Origin: Flagellimonas zhangzhouensis
GTDB lineage: Bacteria; Bacteroidota; Bacteroidia; Flavobacteriales; Flavobacteriaceae
Direction: 5' to 3'
Length of the DNA: 64,000 bases
Assembly: GCF_900102925.1 (NCBI RefSeq)
Contig: NZ_FNKI01000002.1
Coordinates: 1,406,830-1,470,829, forward strand
The notes below the pieces were generated by a model. The model had not been told where the DNA came from. It saw nothing but the letters and a program-made list of their open reading frames with translations, and ran no database searches. Position 1 is the stretch's first letter; each line of letters begins with the position of its first letter. The position numbers and the translations under genes were made by a program. This document shows positions 51,732 through 60,090 of this stretch, one piece after another.

Positions 51732-52561
51732 TGTTACCGCTATTAAAAACTGAGCTTTTTAAGCTATTTCGAGAAAGTAAAACTTGGTATGCCATTGCCG
51801 CGGTACTCTTGATTGAACTGATCATTTTGGTGGCTGCTTATTATCAGGGAGCGGAAATTTTAGATTTACTTCTTGAAAACCTTCAGCAGTCATTTTATTT
51901 TGAAGGAAATCTGTTGAATGGTAATCTGCTTTTATACATCGTTTTAAATTCCCTTTGGTTTAACCTGCCCCTTATATTAATGATTGTGAGTTCCTCTTTG
52001 ATTACTGATGAATACAAAAATGGAACATTAAAAACATTGATGCTCCAAGCGGTAGACAAACGCAAACTCATCTTAGCTAAATTCATAGCTTCCTTGATTT
52101 TCACAGTACTGATGCTTTTGTTGCTCATGATCACCACCTTTGTTTTGGCTTATGGCATATTTGGCACTGGTGATTTAGTCGTGTATTTGGGTACCCTTAA
52201 TTTTTTTCCATCAGAAGAGGCATTCAAACGCATATGCTTTGCATTTGCTTCTGGGACCATAAGTATGATATTTTTTACCACGGTAAGTATCACTTTGGGA
52301 ATTTTTCTAAAAGAATCTGCCAAAACATGGATTGCTTCTGCTTTCTTTCTTATTTTGAGTTCGTTACTTTTAAAAGCCAAATTTGGATTGGGAGCAGTAG
52401 AAAGCTACTTCTTTCCAAAACTCACCAATTCGTGGCAGCGTTTTTTTGATTATGAAGTGGATGTTTCGTCCATTTTGTTGGATAATTCAGTACTGGGCAT
52501 ATACATTATACTTGTTGTCCTTATTGGGACATATTATTTTAAAAAACAGGATGTAGGATGA
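51728..52561 (+). CDS. ABC transporter permease (ABC-2 type)
   Basis: A 277-residue membrane protein with about six helices. MLPLLKTELFKLFRESKTWY is the start of an ABC-2 permease, with DEYKNGTLKTLMLQAVDKRK in the loop typical of this group. The ATG at 51728 is chosen because it overlaps the stop of the ATPase gene as ATGA; a longer upstream reading is rejected. Its stop overlaps the start of the LolA-like gene in the same manner, so the four genes form one tightly coupled unit. Confidence 0.88.
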   Translation: MMLPLLKTELFKLFRESKTWYAIAAVLLIELIILVAAYYQGAEILDLLLENLQQSFYFEGNLLNGNLLLYIVLNSLWFNLPLILMIVSSSLITDEYKNGTLKTLMLQAVDKRKLILAKFIASLIFTVLMLLLLMITTFVLAYGIFGTGDLVVYLGTLNFFPSEEAFKRICFAFASGTISMIFFTTVSITLGIFLKESAKTWIASAFFLILSSLLLKAKFGLGAVESYFFPKLTNSWQRFFDYEVDVSSILLDNSVLGIYIILVVLIGTYYFKKQDVG

Positions 52562-53208
52562 AAAAATTGTTTGGATTGTTTTTTTTCATTTTTGGACTCA
52601 CCTGTATTTCTGCTCAGGAGATAGATAGTGATTTACTTAAAATTAAATCGCGAATGGATGCCATTAATGAGTTTTCAGCAGAATTGCAGCTCGACCTCGA
52701 TGCCGCATTTATCAATATGCCCACCAAGTACGCATCCATGCATTACACCAAGGGAAAGGACACCAAATTCTCAAGTGATGATTTTGTGGTTTTGCCCAAG
52801 CGAGGATTGGATTTTGCCTTCTCCGAACTGTTCGAACATCCGTTTATTACGGTTGATAGAGGTATTGAAACCAAAAACAACAAACAGGTAAAGGTCCTTA
52901 ATGTTATCCCTACCGATAACAAATCAGATATGGCATTGGCCACTTTATATCTCGATGTGAAAAATGAACGCATTGCGGCATCCGAAATTACCACAAAGAA
53001 AAACGGCACCTATGCGCTGGAAATGGAATACCCTGATTTAGAGGCAATACTTCCGAACCAAGTCCAAGTATCATTTGCAATTGAAAAATTAAAAATCCCA
53101 CTAAATTTTATGGGAAGTGATACGGATATAGACCGCAAAACCATGCGACAAATGGATACCAAAACAGGAAAAATCACGCTATTGATCAGCAATTATATAA
53201 TAAACTAA
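52558..53208 (+). CDS. LolA-like outer-membrane lipoprotein carrier family protein
   Basis: A 216-residue exported protein (signal LFGLFFFIFGLTCISAQ). The mature part is a half-barrel of strands with the LolA/LolB-like order: a helix (LLKIKSRMDAINEFSAEL), YASMHYTKGKDTKFSSDDF, and TLYLDVKNERIAASEITTKK. Residue-level confirmation of the fold needs a profile search. Coupled to an ABC exporter, it might receive a lipid or lipoprotein from it, which is a working guess only. Confidence 0.65.
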   Translation: MKKLFGLFFFIFGLTCISAQEIDSDLLKIKSRMDAINEFSAELQLDLDAAFINMPTKYASMHYTKGKDTKFSSDDFVVLPKRGLDFAFSELFEHPFITVDRGIETKNNKQVKVLNVIPTDNKSDMALATLYLDVKNERIAASEITTKKNGTYALEMEYPDLEAILPNQVQVSFAIEKLKIPLNFMGSDTDIDRKTMRQMDTKTGKITLLISNYIIN

Positions 53209-53273
53209 AGGAGTTTATAACTAATTCAGTTCAAATGCAATCGTTATAATTCAACAACTAACAAACTACCATT

Positions 53274-53786
53274 ATGAAACGATTTTATCTGCTTTTTTTC
53301 TTGATTTCCACCTTTATAAATACACAAAAGGCCCCAGAATTAGAATATGTATGTGAACTGCAAGTTGTTTTGGAACCCGCCATGATCGTAGGAGAAACAG
53401 CCCTGGGCACCCGTAGAATTATTCCAATCGTCGGTGGAACAGTAGAAGGTCCAAAAATAAAAGGAACCATTTTAAAAGGAGGATCAGATTGGCAAACCCT
53501 AAGACCCGATGGTGTAACCGATTTAGAAGCACATTATCAATTTAAAACCGATGATGGGGAAATCATATATATTAAAAACACAGGAGTGAGAGCAACTTCA
53601 CCCGAGGTAGCCAAACTTTTGGCCGAGGGCAAGGAAGTTGGTTCCGACCAATACTATTTTAGGGCCATCCCCAAATTTGAAGCAGATAAAAATGGTAAAT
53701 ATGGCTGGCTCAACGATGCTATTTATATTTGTACAGGAGAACGCTTACCTAATGCAGTATCAATTAAAGTCTGGAAAGTACTCTAA
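53274..53786 (+). CDS. DUF3237 domain-containing protein, exported
   Basis: A 170-residue protein with a short signal peptide (LLFFLISTFINTQK). The DUF3237 pattern is clear: LEYVCELQVVLEPAMIVG, GTRRIIPIVGGTVEGPKIKG, ILKGGSDWQTLRPDGVTDLE, and YYFRAIPKFEA near the end. The family is often near oxidoreductase genes and its role is unknown. It is separated from the ABC operon by 65 bases and precedes the acetolactate decarboxylase by 43 bases, so it may be cotranscribed with it. Confidence 0.88.
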   Translation: MKRFYLLFFLISTFINTQKAPELEYVCELQVVLEPAMIVGETALGTRRIIPIVGGTVEGPKIKGTILKGGSDWQTLRPDGVTDLEAHYQFKTDDGEIIYIKNTGVRATSPEVAKLLAEGKEVGSDQYYFRAIPKFEADKNGKYGWLNDAIYICTGERLPNAVSIKVWKVL

Positions 53787-53829
53787 ATCTAATTCGAAAA
53801 ATAAAACTTAAATCACATTAGCAGCTAAT

Positions 53830-54537
53830 ATGAACTTTAAAACAATCCTTTCCTTAGTCTTGTGCAGTTTTTTCGCATGGCAATTGAGTGCCCAAATGCC
53901 AAAAGTTTATGCTGTTGGAGCCATGAAAGATATGGGAAGCACCTATGATCTCAACATGGATTTGGATACAATTTCCACGAAAAAGCACTTATACGGTATG
54001 GGTCCTTATGATAAAATGAAAGGGGAAATTACCGTTGTGGATGGTAAGCCCTATTATGCTTCCGCATTTGTCGATGGAGCATATGTAGTTGATAAGAACT
54101 GGAACATAAAATCGCCATTTTTTGTTTACTCCAATGTTGGTTCTTGGGAAGTTTATACCATTGAAGGGGATTTTAATAGTGTACAAAATATTCAAGAGGC
54201 AGTTGCTAAAATGGCCAAAGCAAATGGATATGATTTAGAACAACCCTTCGCTTTTAAAATTAAAGGTGAATTTGATGCTCTATCAGCTCATATTGTAACT
54301 CCTCGCCTACCCGAGGTGGAAGGTTACAGAGATGGCATTAAATCTCAAAAGTTTTCTTTTGAAGACACCAAAGGAGAATTTATCGGCTTTTATTCGGAAC
54401 ATCATCAAGGGGTTTTTACCCATATGGACGGTTTTGTCCATGTTCATTTTTTGATGAAAGACAAGTCGTTTATGGGACATTTGGATGAAATTACTACCAA
54501 AGGCAAAACCTTCAAATTGTACCTGCCTAAAAAATAG
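53830..54537 (+). CDS. budA: Acetolactate decarboxylase, exported
   Basis: A 235-residue enzyme with a clear signal peptide (ILSLVLCSFFAWQLSAQ), which is unusual for this cytosolic family. The mature part carries the ALDC fold with GMGPYDKMKGEITVVDGKPY, VGSWEVYTIEGDF, and the zinc site region GFVHVHFLMKDKSFMGHLDE, whose histidines are the metal ligands. The reaction is alpha-acetolactate to acetoin and CO2. An exported form would act on acetolactate leaking outside the membrane. No acetolactate synthase or acetoin genes are close by. Confidence 0.88.
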   Translation: MNFKTILSLVLCSFFAWQLSAQMPKVYAVGAMKDMGSTYDLNMDLDTISTKKHLYGMGPYDKMKGEITVVDGKPYYASAFVDGAYVVDKNWNIKSPFFVYSNVGSWEVYTIEGDFNSVQNIQEAVAKMAKANGYDLEQPFAFKIKGEFDALSAHIVTPRLPEVEGYRDGIKSQKFSFEDTKGEFIGFYSEHHQGVFTHMDGFVHVHFLMKDKSFMGHLDEITTKGKTFKLYLPKK

Positions 54538-54551
54538 GAATTCCTAGTTTT
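54529..54551. terminator. Bidirectional palindrome covering two stop codons
   Basis: TAGGAATTCCTA (54535-54546) lies between six As and five Ts (after a G). The stop codon of the plus-strand decarboxylase and that of the minus-strand outer-membrane gene both lie inside it, so one element can end both transcripts. The central stem is short, so strength is uncertain. Confidence 0.5.
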
Positions 54552-55443
54552 TCTTTGTGTTGAACCAATAGCTCAATCCAACGGACCAATAGAATGTATT
54601 CTCAAGTTCTTCCTTAAAAGTTTCGGTTTCCGTGGTTAGCGTAGCACTGGTTTGCGGAAATGCCCAAGATGGAGTAAAGGAAACTATAAACTGGTCAAAA
54701 TGATATTGAAACGGAAGACTCAATTCTATATTCAGCACATTGAATTCAGCGGCTTCTGAAATTTGCACGGAGGTCACTTCAGTTCCCGAATCCGTTGTTC
54801 CACCCTGACCATTGCCTTGTCCACTTCCACTACTCTTTCGGTTTCCGAATCTACTTGTGGAATAATACGCTTCATAAAAATATTGAGAACCTGCATACAC
54901 TGAAACTCGTGGAGCAATAATCAAGTGTTGATTCAAAGCATAAAAACTTCTATCCAAAATAGCTCCCAAAAACAAATCGGGAGAACTGTTCTTATTAAAA
55001 TAAGAGCTGACATACAGTGACAATTCCAATAATTTAAAGTCGTAACTCAGCAGTCCAGTTATATCGGCAACCACTTCAGATTGGACATTATAACTTTCTT
55101 CATTGTAAAAGTAAGCCGTAGCTGAGATTCCACCACTCCATGGATCAGATTCAAATAAATAACCACTGGTCAAGTACACTAAGTCCACGCGTTGGTCCCC
55201 TGAACTCCTGAGATAGGAAACCGTGGCATCTCCAAAAAAACCAGATTTGTCATAATATCCAATAGAGGGTAAAAGGTAAGGAGCAGCAATGGAGTCGCGC
55301 CTACCCATAAATACTGCGTCGTTCATAAAACTAACATCTAGCAACAGATAGGAATCTTCAGGATCGGACTTATCCTTTTCAGTCTTTTGGGCAATAATAC
55401 TTGTAGTGACCAATAGTAAACCTATGAGTAAAAAACGTTTCAT
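54544..55443 (-). CDS. Outer-membrane beta-barrel protein, unknown function
   Basis: A 299-residue protein with a signal peptide (FLLIGLLLVTTSIIAQ). The mature part has alternating-strand segments (LLLDVSFMNDAVFMGRRDS, LLPSIGYYDKSGFFGDATV, VVADITGLLSYDFKLLEL) and ends in WSVGLSYWFNTKKN, as expected for an outer-membrane barrel. A glycine-rich linker (SSGSGQGNGQGGTTDSGTE) interrupts it near residue 205. I know no defined family. It is the last gene after a DUF6799 gene on the same strand. Confidence 0.75.
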   Translation of the reverse strand: MKRFLLIGLLLVTTSIIAQKTEKDKSDPEDSYLLLDVSFMNDAVFMGRRDSIAAPYLLPSIGYYDKSGFFGDATVSYLRSSGDQRVDLVYLTSGYLFESDPWSGGISATAYFYNEESYNVQSEVVADITGLLSYDFKLLELSLYVSSYFNKNSSPDLFLGAILDRSFYALNQHLIIAPRVSVYAGSQYFYEAYYSTSRFGNRKSSGSGQGNGQGGTTDSGTEVTSVQISEAAEFNVLNIELSLPFQYHFDQFIVSFTPSWAFPQTSATLTTETETFKEELENTFYWSVGLSYWFNTKKN

Positions 55444-55468
55444 GTTTTTTTATTCTAAAAGTGAAGTA

Positions 55469-55506
55469 AAGGGCCATACCCCAACCCCATGCGGTACGGC
55501 CCTTTT
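55469..55506 (-). terminator. Hairpin between the DUF6799 and outer-membrane genes
   Basis: AAAGGGCCGTACC and GGTATGGCCCTTT pair (one G-T wobble) on the minus strand around 12 bases, with a weak T-run after it (TTTACTTC). It probably ends the DUF6799 transcript. Confidence 0.55.
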
Positions 55507-55519
55507 TAATCCCAAACAA

Positions 55520-56203
55520 TCACATGATTTGACCGCTTTTCTTTTTTAAAGAAGTCTTATTGATTGCCTTTTTTGATTTCATGTTTTTCATGGACTTCAT
55601 GTTTTTTTGCAACATCATTTTACGGTGTTGGTACATGTTGGTGAATTTCTCACCAGCCAAGTTCAAACATTCACCATCTGCTAATCTCAACTGTTGACGG
55701 TTTTGGGTCATGTAGCTTCCATCAGGGTCAATGGTTCCTCCATTCGCCAATTCAAGGCGTTGTTGCAACCTGTTTTGAGACTGTGTACTAATCTGATACA
55801 CTTCCCCATCAATCATCATTAATTGATACCTGTTTTGATTACGCTGTTGAATTTGGGCATTGGTCAATCCTTTATCGGATTGTTGCAATTTATACCGATA
55901 CTGATACTCGTTTCGGTACATTATTCCATCGTTGTCCAAACACTCTCCATCTTTCAATCTTAATCTGTCACGATCTCTTGTAAAATAAACTCCATTGGGG
56001 TTAACCACCGTTCCATCGTTTAAGGTTATGGGGTCTTGCAAACGAATTTGGTCTCGATCGCGAATTTGAAGAACATCGCCATCAACCAACATTAAACGGT
56101 CTCGGTCTTGATCGGGATCTTGGACTCTGTCCCTATCCCTGTCTTGTGCCATAAGTGTCACTGTTCCCAGAACAACGAACACCAGCATTAAAATCTTTTT
56201 CAT
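55520..56203 (-). CDS. DUF6799 domain repeat protein, exported
   Basis: A 227-residue protein with a signal peptide (LMLVFVVLGTVTLMAQ), then a run of Arg and Asp (RDRDRVQDPDQDRDR). Two copies of DUF6799 follow, seen by comparing LVDGDVLQIRDRDQIRLQ with MIDGEVYQISTQSQNRLQ, and LRLKDGECLDNDGIMY with LRLADGECLNLAGEKF. The C-terminal 30 residues are very basic (KKAINKTSLKKKSGQ) and rich in Met-Lys (NMKSMKNMKSKK). Function unknown. A Crp/Fnr-like palindrome lies 56 bases before the ATG (56259-56274). Confidence 0.85.
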   Translation of the reverse strand: MKKILMLVFVVLGTVTLMAQDRDRDRVQDPDQDRDRLMLVDGDVLQIRDRDQIRLQDPITLNDGTVVNPNGVYFTRDRDRLRLKDGECLDNDGIMYRNEYQYRYKLQQSDKGLTNAQIQQRNQNRYQLMMIDGEVYQISTQSQNRLQQRLELANGGTIDPDGSYMTQNRQQLRLADGECLNLAGEKFTNMYQHRKMMLQKNMKSMKNMKSKKAINKTSLKKKSGQIM

Positions 56204-56258
56204 GGTACTCGCTTTAAAAAATTAAAGGCACAAGTTAGATGTGGATTATTAATATTCC

Positions 56259-56274
56259 TATGATTTTAGTCATA
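56259..56274 (-). promoter_or_regulatory. Crp/Fnr-like palindrome upstream of the DUF6799 gene
   Basis: TATGATTTTAGTCATA, two 5-base arms with 6 bases between, the layout of CRP/FNR-family operators. It lies 56 bases before the ATG. A second palindrome, GTAAC-ATTA-GTTAC, lies at 56311-56324. No canonical -7 box is visible, so control by an activator and possibly an alternative sigma factor is plausible. Confidence 0.35.
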
Positions 56275-56335
56275 AATAACTGTATTTCAGCTATTTATAA
56301 TCTTTAAAAAGTAACATTAGTTACATAAATAGGCT

Positions 56336-58885
56336 TTAATGCTGATTTACAAAACGATACAAATCGTCTGTGGCCTGAAGTAGCTTTCCTTTTAATGCAG
56401 GTTGAAGGTTGGGATGTGATGATAGGTATTCGTTCACGTATTCCATAGCTTCTTTAGATTGATATTGACCTACTGTTGAAGACAGCCATCGTTTTGGGAA
56501 AAAGATATCACCTGTTTGTTGGATTTCCTCCAATAAATCCAAGGCCATGGGCACATGTTTTATTGCCGTTTCTTGGCGTAATGGATGATGGATAAAATCA
56601 CAAGCAGTCAAAACCCAAGATTCCTTTTCTCGATTTTTAGCTTCTTTCAAAGAGCGAAAAAATGCATCCCTCACCAAACTATCGGAAGAAAGTGCAGGCA
56701 TAAAAAATTCAAATCGATCGATTTTATCCTGATTCGTTAGTTCCCCTTTAGCAGTGACCAAAATATTCTGGGCATCCTCATGTCCGTAAAGTGCCAAACT
56801 CATTGCCATCCCAGTATAATCATCTTGATTGAGCTTTAAGTCAGCTATCTCCAACTCTTTGCTCCAAAGACGATATAACTTTTCTTTTGCCTCATCGGAA
56901 TAGGCTAGTCCTTTCCAAATATCAAAAATGTTCTTTTTAATGTTGGCATCCTTGTTTTGTTTTTGGAGTTGTTGCCATAAAATATTTTCTATGATAGGCT
57001 GTTGGGCTTCGCGTTCTTCTTGTGTTAGAAAATTCCAAAAAATGCTACTTGTCTCGCCACAGATCATTCCATGAATAAACTCATTCTCCTCTTCTTGAAT
57101 ACCCGTCATCAATAAATCCAAATTTTCATGAGGCTTAAAATTGCCAGCCAAGGTATTTTCATAGCTGTTCAAATAGGCATATCCCCTTGCTACTTCATGC
57201 TCCAAATAGGGTATCACATGGGCATCTATCATACTAATTGGAAACAGACCGTAACCAAAAGCATCTGAATTATAGATGATAGCATCGGGTTTGGCAATTC
57301 CCTCGGCAGATGCAACAGCTATGCTTTTGCTATCCATGTCTACAGGAATCACATGGGTACTGTCCTTATACACCAATGAAACTTCAAAGGTTTGTGGCCA
57401 AAATTTATCGCTGCCATCCTCAGCTTGCTGTGAAATGGAAAAGTTTTTGATTTTACCATCTGCATAACTAATGTCTTGCTTGATAATGGGTCTTCCTGAT
57501 TGATTTACCCAAACTTCACTCCATTTTTTGATATCCTTTGTGCTTCTTTTGTCCAAAATATCCACCAAATCGTTCCAAGTAGCATTACCATAAGCATAAT
57601 TGGCAATATATTCTCGAATGCCTTCCCTAAATTCAGCTTCTCCCAAAGTAGCTTCCAACTGACGCATCATTATAGGAGCTTTATTATAAATAATGCCACC
57701 ATAAAGGTTGCCCGCATTCTTTAAATTATCAAGCTTTTGTCTGATAGGATTGGTACCTCTGGTTCTATCCTCGCCATACGCCCCACGGTAATGGGAAATC
57801 ATAAATTGTAACTTGTGGTTGATATCTGGAAAGGTTGGATTTACAATTTTATCTGCCATAAAATTGGCAAACACCTCTTTCATCCATACATCATTGAACC
57901 AATCCATTGTGACCATATCGCCAAACCACATATGGGATGTTTCGTGAGCAATGAGCTTTGCGCCACCCATGCGTCTGCGTTCGGTGGCACTTTCATCCAT
58001 AAAAATGGAATTCTGGTTGTATTGTATAGCGCCTACATGCTCCATTCCCCCATATTGAAATCCTGGAATTGCAGCATAATCCAACTTTTTAAAGGGAAAA
58101 TCGTAGTTGGTGTATCCCTTTAAGAAATCGATGGACCTTTGATGTAAATCATAAATAACGGGAATGCTATAGTCGACTTTGGCAGTGTCCGTTTCCCGAT
58201 ACAACAAGGTCATGTCAAAAAATCCTGGGTTTTCAGTCACGGTTTGAAACTTTCCTGCTACCATCGAGAACAAATATGTACTCATAGGGTCACTTTCTTC
58301 AAACTGAAAATGTACTCGCCCCTCCTCTTCATTTGATTTGACTTTTAATGGGGCACCAGTAATTACCGTCCAATCATTTGGTGCAATCACATCCAAAATG
58401 TATTTCGCCTTGATGTTGGGCTGGTCAAAACAAGGAAATAATGTACTTGCTCTGTCAGGCACTAAAAGCGTGTACAAAAAATCTTGATTTCGATTAAGGG
58501 ATAATTCACCCGCATTGAAACCAATTTCTATGTGGTTTTCTCCTTTCTGAAGGTTTTCCGTAATGATCAAATGTTCTTTTTGATGAACAATCTTTTGATT
58601 TTCCCCATTAACTACAAGCCTTTTTAAAAGATGGGCATCAGCATTAAAATCTAAATAAAGTGGTTGGGATAGGTCATTAATTGTTATATCGAGTACTAAA
58701 GTGGATGAGATCGGATTCTCAATCTCTTCAGGAATATTAAAGGATAAGGCGTAAACTACATCGGAAACCTGTTGTTTACGATAGGTGGCCATTTCCAATG
58801 GAATTCCCACATCTAACAAATCTATATCGGGTGTATTTTGACATGATACGAAAAGTACCAATGCAAGGGGGAACATTAGTTTCAT
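56336..58885 (-). CDS. M1 family metallopeptidase, lipoprotein
   Basis: An 849-residue zinc aminopeptidase-like protein. The start at 58885 (MKLMFPLALVLFVSCQN) gives a lipobox with Cys15; the upstream in-frame ATG at 58927 would bury it. The zinc site is HETSH with the third ligand in KEVFANF, 18 residues on, and just before it is the substrate loop QYGGMEHVGAI, in place of the classic GxMEN. Pfam M1 N-terminal and C-terminal ERAP1-like parts are recognisable from sequence. It probably trims peptides at the cell surface. Its frame ends 132 bases before the DUF6799 start. Confidence 0.9.
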   Translation of the reverse strand: MKLMFPLALVLFVSCQNTPDIDLLDVGIPLEMATYRKQQVSDVVYALSFNIPEEIENPISSTLVLDITINDLSQPLYLDFNADAHLLKRLVVNGENQKIVHQKEHLIITENLQKGENHIEIGFNAGELSLNRNQDFLYTLLVPDRASTLFPCFDQPNIKAKYILDVIAPNDWTVITGAPLKVKSNEEEGRVHFQFEESDPMSTYLFSMVAGKFQTVTENPGFFDMTLLYRETDTAKVDYSIPVIYDLHQRSIDFLKGYTNYDFPFKKLDYAAIPGFQYGGMEHVGAIQYNQNSIFMDESATERRRMGGAKLIAHETSHMWFGDMVTMDWFNDVWMKEVFANFMADKIVNPTFPDINHKLQFMISHYRGAYGEDRTRGTNPIRQKLDNLKNAGNLYGGIIYNKAPIMMRQLEATLGEAEFREGIREYIANYAYGNATWNDLVDILDKRSTKDIKKWSEVWVNQSGRPIIKQDISYADGKIKNFSISQQAEDGSDKFWPQTFEVSLVYKDSTHVIPVDMDSKSIAVASAEGIAKPDAIIYNSDAFGYGLFPISMIDAHVIPYLEHEVARGYAYLNSYENTLAGNFKPHENLDLLMTGIQEEENEFIHGMICGETSSIFWNFLTQEEREAQQPIIENILWQQLQKQNKDANIKKNIFDIWKGLAYSDEAKEKLYRLWSKELEIADLKLNQDDYTGMAMSLALYGHEDAQNILVTAKGELTNQDKIDRFEFFMPALSSDSLVRDAFFRSLKEAKNREKESWVLTACDFIHHPLRQETAIKHVPMALDLLEEIQQTGDIFFPKRWLSSTVGQYQSKEAMEYVNEYLSSHPNLQPALKGKLLQATDDLYRFVNQH

Positions 58886-58979
58886 TTTCAAAGCAAGAAG
58901 GTTGATTTTAAGGCCAAAAGGTACCAAAAATTAAGAAATCAAACTAAACACTAATTAAAACTTACAGGTTGATCTTAAT

Positions 58980-59744
58980 TTAGTCTCTTACAACAAAATT
59001 AATTTTATCCACTCCTGTGTTTCCTGTTGTGGCATTATAAGCGTACACTGTGATTTGGTAATACCCAGTTTCTTTGATTTCCAACTGACCGTCGAAGGTA
59101 TTTTGTTTGGGGTTCGTCAAGGTGATTTCACCCATATTTTTACCATCTTTTTGTATTAAGGCCTTAACTTCCATTTGGTTTGAATCCCATATTCCCTCCT
59201 TTTCAATGGGACAACCGCACATCATCACAATATTGGCTTCAATTTTTACTCCTGTCTTTACAACCGATTCCAATGCTATGTATTGATGGGTATTAGGTGT
59301 TAAAATATCAATCACAAATCCAGGAATCTCCACCACTACTCCATCTCCTAAAATATCCTTACCTGGAATTAACCAAAGTTGGGTGCTTGCTTTAACCTGA
59401 GCGTTCTTTTTGTTTACTGGTGAGACTACTTCCACATTTACATAAGTGGGCTCGTCAATATCGATAACAGCAAGAAATCCTGCTGTTTTTTCATCTGACA
59501 ATAAGGTGAAACGCTCATGGGCACTTTTCATGATCAATCCCGTATTTCCTGTACTGCCCGTAGTTTTTCCTTCTGCCAATATTTGGCCATTCAAACTATT
59601 TCTAACAATTACATATGCCCCACCGATGGAACTGCCCACAAATTTGGCATCTTTTGCTTTTGCCCGAACCATTAGTTTGGTTTCGGTAGCAAATACATTT
59701 ATACAGATTGAAAATAGGGCAAGGAATAGAATCGATTTCTTCAT
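58980..59744 (-). CDS. Exported protein of unknown function
   Basis: A 254-residue protein from the ATG at 59744, whose signal peptide is MKKSILFLALFSICINVFA. A longer frame from 59837 lacks a signal at its start and is rejected. The mature protein is beta-rich: TKLMVRAKAKDAKFVGSSIG, YVIVRNSLNGQILAEGKTTG near the front, and an Ig-like stretch GYYQITVYAYNATTGNTG at the end. A CGCPIE motif (about 200) may bind metal or form a disulphide. I do not recognise the family. It lies downstream of the two-component system on the same strand. Confidence 0.75.
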   Translation of the reverse strand: MKKSILFLALFSICINVFATETKLMVRAKAKDAKFVGSSIGGAYVIVRNSLNGQILAEGKTTGSTGNTGLIMKSAHERFTLLSDEKTAGFLAVIDIDEPTYVNVEVVSPVNKKNAQVKASTQLWLIPGKDILGDGVVVEIPGFVIDILTPNTHQYIALESVVKTGVKIEANIVMMCGCPIEKEGIWDSNQMEVKALIQKDGKNMGEITLTNPKQNTFDGQLEIKETGYYQITVYAYNATTGNTGVDKINFVVRD

Positions 59745-59793
59745 TTTGAGGAGTTTTTCGACCCTAAACTTACAATTTTTGAAGCTTAAAATA

Positions 59794-60027
59794 TCACCTA
59801 TCGTACAAAAGTTGAAGCTCCCTATCTGCGGCATCAATGAGTTCCTTTAGGTAAGGGATTTCCTTTTTAGAGCAGGAATGTGTTAGATAAAATTGGGAAC
59901 TTTCAATAAGTCTTTTACAATAGGCTATTTGTTGTGGCACGGATAATTCGCAAATCGACTGAGCATACAAATTATCCAATTGACATAAGGAGGGCTTTAC
60001 TGGGGGAATTTTAAAAATTTTGAACAT
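59794..60027 (-). CDS. Small protein of unknown function
   Basis: A 77-residue acidic/basic-mixed protein starting MFKIFKIPPVKPSLCQLDNL and ending ELIDAADRELQLLYDR. It has a cluster of four Cys (CQL, CEL, YCK, SCS) and no membrane helix. The coding region lies between the response regulator and the exported protein, all on the minus strand. Amphipathic helices and a full reading frame argue for a real protein, but I know no family; the Cys pattern could bind a metal. Confidence 0.5.
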   Translation of the reverse strand: MFKIFKIPPVKPSLCQLDNLYAQSICELSVPQQIAYCKRLIESSQFYLTHSCSKKEIPYLKELIDAADRELQLLYDR

Positions 60028-60090
60028 GATAATAAAAGCGCTTGGTTGGTTGCAAATTAATTATCAAAAATTAAGCCAAGCTTTACAGCA

